From an uncultured bacterium (lineage in GTDB: Bacteria > Planctomycetota > UBA1135 > GCA-002686595), in contig CALJGV010000012.1 in the NCBI GenBank assembly GCA_938075305.1, positions 1 through 64,000 of the forward strand: 64,000 bases of DNA, in the 5' to 3' direction. Below are positions 44,022 to 51,499 of this stretch, piece by piece. The position numbers were made by a program, and so were the translations under genes. Numbering within the stretch: position 1 is the stretch's first letter; each line of letters begins with the position of its first letter. The notes below the pieces were generated by a model, which saw nothing but the letters and a program-made list of their open reading frames with translations, ran no database searches and had not been told where the DNA came from.

Positions 44022-45077
44022 TCACGGGAGGAAGTCCGCCTCCGCGGTCGCGGTCGCCGCACGCACCGCGCGCGCCAGCCGACGGCCAATCAGGCGGTCG
44101 AGATGCTTGGGTGCCAGCCCGTAGCCTGGCCGGACGCTCCGGATCGCCTCCGGTGTCACGTCGGCCCCCGCTTCGAGGTCCTGAACCCAGTACAGCGACC
44201 GGCGGAACTGGAGGTTGCCCTGCTCACTTGACTTCCGGCCATAGTCCACGGCCCCCAGCGCCTCCCAGGCGGTACGGGCGCCGGTGCAGAGATCCTCGAG
44301 GCCGTCCGGCTCCAGCGAGAAGGAGTCGTCAGGTCCCCCGTTGGTCCGGTCGAGCGTGAAGTGCTTCTCGATGATCGCCGCCCCCAGCGCCACCGACGCC
44401 ACGGCGGTCGTGTTGTCCAGGGTGTGGTCCGAGAGCCCAACCAGCGCGTCAAACCGACGCCCCATATCGGCCAGGGTGCGCAGGTTGTAATCCCCGGCCG
44501 GCGCGGGGTAGCCGCTGACGCAGTGGAGGAGCGCGAGCTGCTCGCAGCCCGCCCCCCGTGCGGCGGCCACCGCCTCCCCGATCTCCTCATCGTCGGCCAT
44601 GCCGGTGGAAATGATCAGCGGCTTCCCCGTGGCCGCGGCGCGGCGAATGAGCGGCGTGTCCACGGCCTCGAAGGACGCGATCTTGTAGGCGGGGGCGTCG
44701 AGCCCCTCGAGGAGCTCGATCGCCGTCTCGTCGAAGGGGCTCGAGAAGATCGTGATCCCGACCTTTCGAGCGTGCTCGAAGAGAGGCGCGTGCCACTCCC
44801 AGGGCATGTGCGCTTCCTCGTAGAGCTGGTAGAGGCTCTTACCGTCCCAGAGGCCGCCACGGATCCAGAACTCCTCGGAGTCACCGTCGAGCGTGATGGT
44901 GTCAGGGCGGTACGTCTGGAGCTTCACCGCGTCTGCCCCGCGGGCGTGGGCCTCCTCGATGATCCGCTTGGCGTTCTCGAGGCTGCCGTTGTGGTTCGCG
45001 GACATCTCCGCGATGACGTACGGCGGCTGGTCGGGCCCGATCACTCGGCCCGCGATGGTCAATTTAGAGGGGTTCAT
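44022..45077 (-). CDS. pseI: Pseudaminic acid synthase PseI
   Basis: A 351-residue NeuB/PseI-type synthase that condenses 2,4-diacetamido-2,4,6-trideoxy-L-altrose with phosphoenolpyruvate to give pseudaminic acid. Visible signatures are VIAEMSANHNGSLENAKRII, AVKLQTYRPDTITL, the FSSPFDETAIELLE block, PLIISTGMADDEEI, VGLSDHTLDNTTAVASVALGA and EKHFTLDR; the C-terminal 60 residues form the SAF (antifreeze-like) domain. The sequence is closer to PseI than to NeuB, judging by the ISTGMA and DHT surroundings. Its ATG overlaps the pseH stop (ATGA). Located in the cytoplasm. Confidence 0.92.
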   Translation of the reverse strand: MNPSKLTIAGRVIGPDQPPYVIAEMSANHNGSLENAKRIIEEAHARGADAVKLQTYRPDTITLDGDSEEFWIRGGLWDGKSLYQLYEEAHMPWEWHAPLFEHARKVGITIFSSPFDETAIELLEGLDAPAYKIASFEAVDTPLIRRAAATGKPLIISTGMADDEEIGEAVAAARGAGCEQLALLHCVSGYPAPAGDYNLRTLADMGRRFDALVGLSDHTLDNTTAVASVALGAAIIEKHFTLDRTNGGPDDSFSLEPDGLEDLCTGARTAWEALGAVDYGRKSSEQGNLQFRRSLYWVQDLEAGADVTPEAIRSVRPGYGLAPKHLDRLIGRRLARAVRAATATAEADFLP

Positions 45078-45649
45078 GGGCGAGTCTCGTTCTCCCTGCG
45101 GCGGGCGAGCCAGGCCTCCCGGCCGAGCTTGAAGCATGCCACGTTCACAGGCTCGCTGTCCTGCTCCCGTCGCTCCCCGCCCGGCGACCCCGACGCCTCG
45201 AAGCCCAACCGCCTGTGGAAGGCGATGGAGTTTGCGTTGCTCGCAAGCGCTTCGCCGCGGAGCTCCTCCAGGGCCATGGTCCCGAAGGCGTGGTCGATGG
45301 CCGCCTCGCCGAGGCCGCGGCCGGAGCCCCTCGGCGCATCCGGAGCGAGGTAGAAGCCCCAGGTGGCGGACGCGCCTGCAACGCCTGTCGCAACGTCCAC
45401 CGTCACGTTGACGAAGCCGCAGGCTTGACCGTCGAGCTCATAGACGAGGAGGTGCCGCTGCGGGTCCCCGGCGGACGCCTCGAACCACCTCCGGTGTTCC
45501 TCTGGCCCGATCTCGTGGGTGGTGTACATCCAGCGACGAACCTGCGGGTGGTTACGCCAGGCGAGGACCCGCTCGAGGTCGGCCTCCTCCATGGGGCGCA
45601 ACGTCCCCGCATTCCGCGCCCGCCGGCGCGCTCCGCCGTCCCCCGTCAC
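45074..45649 (-). CDS. pseH: PseH-like N-acetyltransferase
   Basis: A 191-residue GNAT acetyltransferase that by context acetylates UDP-4-amino-4,6-dideoxy-beta-L-AltNAc, the third step of pseudaminic acid synthesis. Family marks are LERVLAWRNHPQVRRWMYT, IGPEEHRRWFE, ATWGFYLAPDAPRGSGRGLG (acetyl-CoA pyrophosphate loop), and NANSIAFHRRLGFE. It starts at GTG 45649, which overlaps the pseF stop (GTGA), and ends ATGA over the start of pseI. Its open frame continues upstream across pseF but only shadows it. Confidence 0.88.
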   Translation of the reverse strand: MTGDGGARRRARNAGTLRPMEEADLERVLAWRNHPQVRRWMYTTHEIGPEEHRRWFEASAGDPQRHLLVYELDGQACGFVNVTVDVATGVAGASATWGFYLAPDAPRGSGRGLGEAAIDHAFGTMALEELRGEALASNANSIAFHRRLGFEASGSPGGERREQDSEPVNVACFKLGREAWLARRRENETRP

Positions 45650-46344
45650 GCCTCCCCCTCCGCGCCCTCGCGCAGCAGGCGGAACATGAGCTCCGCGCGC
45701 GCCCAGTCCTCCGGCGTGTCGATGTCCTGCACGCGCGCCCTCGGGATCGAGACCCCGAACGAGGAGGGCGCGAAGATGGGTGTCGCCGCTCGCCAGGCGG
45801 CCGCCGTGCCCCAGTAGAACTGCCCGGCATCGTGCCAGGCCTCCTCCAGGTCCTGGGAGCGCGCCCCAGCCTGCGCCGGCTCGAACATCTCCAGCCGACC
45901 GGCGCCGTCCCGGCGCACCGCCCGCTGGATCGGAAAGGGGAAGGTGGTGACCGAGAGCGCGTAGGCGCAGTCCTCCTGCTCCATGGCCGCGAGGCCCCTC
46001 CGCAGGTCCTCCGGTTGGACGAAGGGAGCCGTCGCGTAGAGGGCGCACACAAGGTCCCCGTCCTGGAGGCCGCAGGCGTCGGCCGCGTGGGCGATGACAG
46101 GGATGGTCGGCGTGCGGTCGCCCGATAGCTCGGCGGGGCGCTCGAAGGGCACCTCGGCTCCGTGTGCCCGCGCCGCGCTGGCGATGCCGTCGTCGTCCGT
46201 GGAGACGACGATCCGGTCAAAGCAGCCCGCCGAGGCAGCCGCCTCGATGGACCAGGCGATCATGGGCTTCCCGCAGAACGCCCGCACGTTCTTGCGGGGG
46301 ATCCGCTTGCTGCCCCCGCGGGCGGGGATGACCGCGATCCTCAC
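45646..46344 (-). CDS. pseF: Pseudaminic acid cytidylyltransferase PseF
   Basis: A 232-residue CMP-sugar synthetase. The CTP-binding loop IPARGGSKRIPRKNVRAFCG is followed by IVVSTDDDGIASAARAHGAEV and the PseF-type FYWGTAAAW after GQ, which distinguishes it from KdsB and most NeuA proteins. It activates pseudaminic acid as the CMP derivative. GTG 46344 (VRIAVIPARGG) is the first start before the conserved N-terminus. The order on the operon is pseB, pseF, pseH, pseI and glycosyltransferase. Confidence 0.9.
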   Translation of the reverse strand: MRIAVIPARGGSKRIPRKNVRAFCGKPMIAWSIEAAASAGCFDRIVVSTDDDGIASAARAHGAEVPFERPAELSGDRTPTIPVIAHAADACGLQDGDLVCALYATAPFVQPEDLRRGLAAMEQEDCAYALSVTTFPFPIQRAVRRDGAGRLEMFEPAQAGARSQDLEEAWHDAGQFYWGTAAAWRAATPIFAPSSFGVSIPRARVQDIDTPEDWARAELMFRLLREGAEGEA

Positions 46345-46426
46345 CGCCCAGCGATCGCCGCGGGCGGCGCCTCGAACGGACCTCGGCGGGCGGGCATGCT
46401 GGCAATCGAACCCATGGGAGCGCGAA

Positions 46427-47425
46427 TCAGATCGCGCCGATCTTCTCGCGGTTCGCTTCGATCCAGGCGCGGAGTGCGTCGCTGGACATCCAGTCCTCGT
46501 TGGTCTCACTCGAGTAGGTGAAGCCCTCGGGCACCTTCTGACCGTCCTTGATGCGACCCGCATCGGTCGACCAGTTGTGGATAGCCGGGAGGATCTTGTA
46601 GTAGTCCTGGTACTCGTACGTGGAGAGGGAATCCTCGGCGCTGATCATCTGCTCGTGCAGCTTCTCTCCGGGCCGGATCCCGATGATGTGCTGCTCGGCC
46701 TCCGGCGCGACCGCCGTGGCGAGGTCCTCCATCCGCATGGAGGGGATCTTCTTCACGTAGATCTCTCCTCCCACCATGTCCTCGAGCGCCGTATAGACCA
46801 GCTCCACGCCCTCCTGGAGGGAGATCATGAAGCGCGTCATGCGCGGGTCCGTGATCGGGAGCTTGCCCTGATCCTTGATCGACATGAAAAAGGGGATCAC
46901 CGAGCCTCGCGACCCCATGACGTTGCCATAGCGCACCACGGCGAAGCGCGTCTCGTGCTCCCCTGAGTACGAGTTGCCGGCGATGAAGAGCTTGTCCGAC
47001 GCGAGCTTGGTCGCCCCGTAGAGGTTCACCGGGCTGCTCGCCTTGTCCGTGGAGAGCGCGACCACCCGCTTGACGCCGCTGTCGATGCACGCATCGATCA
47101 GGTTCATGGCGCCGTTGATGTTGGTCTTGACGCACTCGAAGGGGTTGTACTCCGCGGTTGGCACGATCTTGGTCGCGGCGGCGTGCACAACGTAGTCCAC
47201 GCCATCCAGCGCGCGGTAGAGCCGATCGCGGTCGCGGACATCGCCGATGAAGAAGCGCAGGGCGCTGTTGCCCTCGAAGCGCTTCGCCATGTCCCACTGC
47301 TTCATCTCATCCCGCGAGTAGATGATGAGCTTCTTCGGCTTGAAGCGCTCCAGGGTCATGGGCACGAATGCGTGGCCAAAGGACCCGGTGCCGCCGGTGA
47401 CTAGCACTGTCTTCCCTTCTAGCAT
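46427..47425 (-). CDS. pseB: UDP-GlcNAc 4,6-dehydratase (inverting) PseB
   Basis: A 332-residue short-chain dehydrogenase/reductase family enzyme that carries out the first step of pseudaminic acid synthesis, 4,6-dehydration and C5 epimerisation of UDP-GlcNAc. The NAD motif is VLVTGGTGSFGHAFV, the PseB/FlaA1 marks are SRDEMKQWDM, FFIGDVRDRDRLYRA, VVHAAATKIVPTAEYNPFEC, ALSTDKASSPVNLYGATKLASDK, and RYGNVMGSRGSVIPFF. A TAGCGT hexamer six bases upstream of the ATG suggests a leaderless operon transcript. Confidence 0.94.
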   Translation of the reverse strand: MLEGKTVLVTGGTGSFGHAFVPMTLERFKPKKLIIYSRDEMKQWDMAKRFEGNSALRFFIGDVRDRDRLYRALDGVDYVVHAAATKIVPTAEYNPFECVKTNINGAMNLIDACIDSGVKRVVALSTDKASSPVNLYGATKLASDKLFIAGNSYSGEHETRFAVVRYGNVMGSRGSVIPFFMSIKDQGKLPITDPRMTRFMISLQEGVELVYTALEDMVGGEIYVKKIPSMRMEDLATAVAPEAEQHIIGIRPGEKLHEQMISAEDSLSTYEYQDYYKILPAIHNWSTDAGRIKDGQKVPEGFTYSSETNEDWMSSDALRAWIEANREKIGAI

Positions 47426-47431
47426 CGTGGC

Positions 47432-47437
47432 ACGCTA
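47432..47437 (-). promoter_or_regulatory. Putative -10 hexamer of the pse operon
   Basis: TAGCGT (minus strand), six bases before the pseB ATG. It would make the whole pse operon message leaderless. Confidence 0.5.
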
Positions 47438-47574
47438 CCCCCAGGGGGTGCCCGGGGGAAGCCCCATGGACAGGAGTTCGGAAGATCACGCCGTGAAGCG
47501 TGAGGTCCCCTCTTTCGGCCCCGGCCCACGCGCCCCCTGGCGGCGCGCCACGACCGGGGAGCAGGCCGCGCCAA

Positions 47575-49332
47575 TCAGCGCAGCGGCTTTGACTCTTCCG
47601 CCTTCCGCGCGGAGGCTCCGGGGCTCAGGCGGACGAGGGAAGGCGCCCGATCGAGTGCGTCAGCGGCCGCGCCCTGGGAGCCCGGGCGCCCGGGCGAAGA
47701 GGCGGCCCCGTGCAGGGGCCGCACCGCGACACGAGCGCGACCGCCGCAGAGCCAGCCCGCCAAGTGGTTGAAGGTGTGCTCCGCAAGGGTGTCGGCTCCG
47801 CCCCAGATGGGGAGCCGACGGCCCAGGCCCGAGAGGAGATCATGGACGAGGAAGCGAGCGACCAGGCCGCGCGGCCCGCGGGTGGCCGCGAGGAGCTGAA
47901 TGGGGAACGCCGCGTTGCCGATGACGGGCAGGGCGCCGACGCCGAGGGCAACCCAGGGGCAGGGACGGCGACCGAGGGCTGCCTGGAGCGTCCGGCCCCC
48001 GGTGTATACGGTGCGCCCGAGGGCCCCGCTGAAGGCTAGGAGTCCCACCAGGGTCCAGTGGTCGGCCAACCCACTCAGGGCCAGGAGCGGCAGGACCAGC
48101 CACGTCAGGACCTTGACGGCCGGCTTGATCGCGAGATGGACACCGAAGTCCGCCACGTACTCCGAGGCAACGTCCGTGTTCATGGAGGCGCGAACCGCCG
48201 CGGCGGTCTCCGGGGAGAGCATTCCGCGTCGGCGCCAGTCGAGGATCCGCCGCCGTACATGATGACTCGCCCACCGGCGGCGTCTGGACCTCGAAGCGAA
48301 GAAGGTCCCGTAGGACGCGAGGGCCCGCAGGCTCCCATGGAGGCTGATCCGCGACCAGGCCGAACTGCACCGGGAGCCGAACTGCCTGAGCATGGACCCG
48401 ACCGCCCGGCGCGCCAGGTGCGCCGTCCACCTCAGGGGCCGACCCCGGAAGTACGCCGCCGCGTCGGCGGAGAGCTTGCCGGTGACCAGGTGGGACTCCA
48501 CCCCGCGTTCATGACGCCCGAGGGCGCGCCACTCCCACTGGGCATTGTCCAGCGCCGCGACGTCCGCGCGCAGCGCCTTGACCGCCGCGGCCCCAACCGC
48601 CGCACCGAGTTCCGCCGCGTTTCGCTCCACGTACCGCTCGAGCCTGGCCACGTCCACATCGTCGAACAGCCACCGACGGTGCTTCACGCAGAGCGGGAGG
48701 TAGGTGGTCGCCAGAGTCCAGGCGGCCATGGGGAACAGCGCAGGCACACCGGACTCGGCGTCGATCCACACCCACCTCGCGGCGCCTCCGGAGAGGTCAC
48801 GCATGTAGTTGGCAGCCGCGACGGGGTTGCCCTTCCCTGCCTGCCAAAGGAGCCCATCGAAGCCGCTCTCTGCCAGGTAGTGCTGGAGCGGACGCATGAA
48901 GCGCTGGACGAGCTCGGATACCTCGTCCGAGTCGCCTGCGCCGAGGGCGTGCCGCAGCTGAGTGTGCCGCCCGTTCACGCGCTCGGCCCTGAGCTCGAAG
49001 GCGCGGTGTTCGGCGACCCACCGGGAGCCCTCGGTCTCCGGTAGGCGGAGCTCTCCGCCGAACCAGCACTGCACCAACGGCGCGAGGATCCGTCGCCGAA
49101 GCACGGCGCAATCCACGGCGTGCCGGTTCCAGCGGTAAGGGTTCACCGCCCCCGTGAGAAGCTGATTGACGAGGCTGCTCGCGCGGTCGGGGAGGAACAC
49201 CTTGCAGGCGAGCGAGCGCCCGTCAGCCGTGACCTCCTCGAAGACCTGCCCAGAGCGTCCCGCCCCCAGGCGTCGACGGAGCTCCGTCGCTCCCGAGGCG
49301 GAGGTCGTTGAAACGGGCTGGCTCGAGGTCAT
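47575..49332 (-). CDS. Membrane protein with degenerate kinase-like domain
   Basis: A 585-residue protein. Residues about 18-200 look like a protein kinase fold: a Gly-rich loop LGAGRSGQVFEE (22-33), Lys44 in ACKVF, a catalytic-loop-like segment GKGNPVAAANYM ending with N175, and WIDAESG with Asp191 in the DFG position; the HRD aspartate is not seen. A central basic helical region follows (RSRRRRWASHHVRRRILDWRRRG), then hydrophobic segments near residues 425-455 and 475-500, and an Ala/Arg-rich disordered tail. It may be an atypical or pseudo-kinase at the membrane. It lies upstream of pseB on the same strand with 150 bases between, so it may not share the operon. Confidence 0.6.
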   Translation of the reverse strand: MTSSQPVSTTSASGATELRRRLGAGRSGQVFEEVTADGRSLACKVFLPDRASSLVNQLLTGAVNPYRWNRHAVDCAVLRRRILAPLVQCWFGGELRLPETEGSRWVAEHRAFELRAERVNGRHTQLRHALGAGDSDEVSELVQRFMRPLQHYLAESGFDGLLWQAGKGNPVAAANYMRDLSGGAARWVWIDAESGVPALFPMAAWTLATTYLPLCVKHRRWLFDDVDVARLERYVERNAAELGAAVGAAAVKALRADVAALDNAQWEWRALGRHERGVESHLVTGKLSADAAAYFRGRPLRWTAHLARRAVGSMLRQFGSRCSSAWSRISLHGSLRALASYGTFFASRSRRRRWASHHVRRRILDWRRRGMLSPETAAAVRASMNTDVASEYVADFGVHLAIKPAVKVLTWLVLPLLALSGLADHWTLVGLLAFSGALGRTVYTGGRTLQAALGRRPCPWVALGVGALPVIGNAAFPIQLLAATRGPRGLVARFLVHDLLSGLGRRLPIWGGADTLAEHTFNHLAGWLCGGRARVAVRPLHGAASSPGRPGSQGAAADALDRAPSLVRLSPGASARKAEESKPLR

Positions 49333-49774
49333 GGCAGGCTGGGGCTGCCGTGACGGGCCCCTTATGGACTTGTCGGACTCTGGCCACCCGGGACTGAGCC
49401 CCCCGCGCCGAACCAGAGCGCCGCCCCACGACTCGGCCCCAAAACTGAGACCCGACCGAGCTCATCCCGGTCCACTTCGGGGCGCGGCCCACCGCCCCGT
49501 GGCCCGACGGGCCCCCTGAATATGTCCGCCGTCCGTCCGCGTTTCACCCCAAGGAAGCGGCCCGGATGGGGCAGGCGCCCCCCCAACACGCCGCGGCAAC
49601 ATTTCTAAGGGTTAACCCCGACTTCATCCTTCCAATGGGGGTTTTCCCTGACTAGGGTGCGCCCATGGTGAGGCTTCGAGCGGCCACTGCCGGCCACCAA
49701 GCCCACCAGACCCCACCAACACCAGCCGACCGATCGCCAAGGCGCGGTCGACACCTGCCAACCCCTTTGCTGCC
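49333..49774. other. Intergenic region with possible promoter
   Basis: A 442-base gap between divergent genes. The last 170 bases are less G+C-rich. It holds GGGTTAACCCC at 49609-49619 and, before the rightward gene, TTCCAA-17 bases-TAGGGT (TAGGGT at 49653-49658), a plausible -35/-10 pair with a leader of about 115 bases. No gene or RNA recognised. Confidence 0.4.
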
Positions 49775-51388
49775 ATGAACCAAACTGCCCTCCTCGCGGC
49801 CCTCGCGGTCGCCCTTGCTGGACCCGCTGCGGCTCAATACAGCGTCGTCGCGCCCGGCGGCCCGATCCCCGACAACACCGGCGGCGCTCTCGGGACCTTC
49901 CCGACAACGCTCCCGACCGCTGGCGGGTTCCTCTCCAGCACGGTGGTCCTGCCGGCCGACGCGACCACGATCGACCGGATCCACCTGGACGGTCTCGACC
50001 ACACCTGGGTTGGGGACCTCCAGATCGTGCTCTTCGACCCCAACGGCGTCGGGCACATCCTGGTGAACCGCGTGAACTACTTGAACCCGACCGCCTTCGG
50101 GACCGGCTGCGACTTCTCGGGCGACTACGCCATCGCTGCGGACGGCGAGTACGAGTGGCCGGTGGATGGCAACAGCCCCTGCAACGCTGGCTCCAGCATG
50201 ATTCCGGGCGCCTACCCGCAGTTCTTCTTCGCCCACCCCATGGGCCAGTGGGTGCAGGGCGCAGGCAACGTCTTCGATACCCCCATGTGCGACATCCCGG
50301 TGATCGCCGGCGGAAGCTACGAACTCCAGATCTACGACTGGGAGATCGCGGATGTCGGCTCGCTGGATGCCTTCCGCATCACCGGAGCCACCACGGCCCC
50401 CGCGCCGACCTGCACCCAGAGCTTCGATAACCAGACCATCGAAGCGGGCGGCGTTGCCTGCACCACGGGCCCCCCCTCGAGCTTCGCCACCGACAACCAG
50501 TGGCTCCGCCGCTACAGCCCCTCGGCCGAATGCAGCGTCACCAGCGCCATCGTCGTCGAGGGCGTCACGTTCGCCGTCGAGACCGCCGCGAGCCCCGACG
50601 GCCTGGGTCAGCCCATCACCCTGCGGGCCTACTCGATCCCCGCGGGAGCGAGCCTCAGCTACGGCAACATGAGCCTGCTCACCGAGCTTGAGGAGATCGT
50701 GCCGGATGGCACGGATCAGATCATCACGACCCGCTTCGACTCCCCCAGGGTCATGACGATCGGCTACGACCTCGTCGTCGAGGTGGCCAAGACCACCGCC
50801 GCGACGGAGGAGTACGTCTACTTCCCTGGGTCGAACGGCCTCGGGCAGACGGCCCCCTCCTACATCGCCTCCGCGAGCTGCGGCCTGGCCGAGCCCACCG
50901 ACCTCGCGGCCATCGGGTTCCCCAACACCCACCTGATCCTCGACCCGGTGTACTCGACCACCTTCCTCGGGGATTCCATCTGCGGTCGGAGCGAGCCCAA
51001 CTCCAGCGGGCTCTCCGCGTCGATCCACGCCATCGGCTCCGACCTCGTCGTACGTAACGACCTGACCCTCAGCTGCGCTGGAATGCCGGCCGACACCTTC
51101 GTCTTCCTTCTCGCGAGCCAGTCCGAGGCGATCTCGTATCCCGGGAACTCCGAGGGCTTCCTCTGCCTCGCCGGCAGCATCGGCCGGGGCGTCGGTAGCG
51201 TCATCGGCAACTCCGGACCCAGCGGGACCTTCACCGTGGCCGCGGACCTCCGCTCGCTGCCCCAGCCGACCGGCAACGTCTCTGCCCAGTGCGGTGAGAC
51301 CTGGTACTTCCAGGGTTGGTTCCGCGACGGCGTCGGCGGAGTGGTCACCTCGAACATGACGGACGCGGTCGGCTTGACCCTCCGCTGA
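49775..51388 (+). CDS. Secreted P-domain-like protein with shared C-terminal domain
   Basis: A 537-residue exported protein. A signal peptide (to about residue 21, GPAAAQ) precedes a region (about 25-200) resembling the proprotein convertase P domain: a loosely conserved opening IPDNTGGALGTFPTT, HLDGLDHTWVGDLQIVLFDPNG and ELQIYDWEIADVGSLDAFRI. A second beta domain (about 208-395) follows. Residues 403-537 are the C-terminal domain shared with the proteins at 19349 and 33832 (PNSSG, PGNSEGFLCLAGSIGR, ETWYFQGWFRD, TSNMTDAV). P domains cap proteases, but no protease domain is present here. Probably a surface protein. Confidence 0.75.
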   Translation: MNQTALLAALAVALAGPAAAQYSVVAPGGPIPDNTGGALGTFPTTLPTAGGFLSSTVVLPADATTIDRIHLDGLDHTWVGDLQIVLFDPNGVGHILVNRVNYLNPTAFGTGCDFSGDYAIAADGEYEWPVDGNSPCNAGSSMIPGAYPQFFFAHPMGQWVQGAGNVFDTPMCDIPVIAGGSYELQIYDWEIADVGSLDAFRITGATTAPAPTCTQSFDNQTIEAGGVACTTGPPSSFATDNQWLRRYSPSAECSVTSAIVVEGVTFAVETAASPDGLGQPITLRAYSIPAGASLSYGNMSLLTELEEIVPDGTDQIITTRFDSPRVMTIGYDLVVEVAKTTAATEEYVYFPGSNGLGQTAPSYIASASCGLAEPTDLAAIGFPNTHLILDPVYSTTFLGDSICGRSEPNSSGLSASIHAIGSDLVVRNDLTLSCAGMPADTFVFLLASQSEAISYPGNSEGFLCLAGSIGRGVGSVIGNSGPSGTFTVAADLRSLPQPTGNVSAQCGETWYFQGWFRDGVGGVVTSNMTDAVGLTLR

Positions 51389-51447
51389 TCCGCCTGCCAC
51401 CTCGCCCGGCCCGCTGAACGGCGGAACTGGCGCCCGAGCCATGCCTC

Positions 51448-51489
51448 GGGGAGGGGCCGCGACGGAGTGATCCGCCGCGGCCCCTCCCC
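51448..51489. terminator. Strong hairpin between convergent genes
   Basis: 14-base perfect arms GGGGAGGGGCCGCG / CGCGGCCCCTCCCC with an inner CGGA-GTGA-TCCG stem after one A/C mismatch. It sits between the stop of the CTD protein and the stop of the sulfatase. No T-tract, but a likely bidirectional terminator in this G+C range. Confidence 0.55.
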
Positions 51490-51499
51490 ACTTCCAGTG

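Noticed and set aside
44022..45077. Assignment of the synthase as NeuB (sialic acid) instead of PseI
   Set aside because: The adjacent PseB, PseF-type FYWG motif and PseH acetyltransferase make pseudaminic acid the more coherent product; a legionaminic or sialic acid pathway would need different neighbours.
49652..51442. Nearly 600-codon open frame opposite the P-domain-like secreted protein
   Set aside because: Mirror frame of a gene with signal peptide and a conserved C-terminal domain; translation has no recognisable domain.
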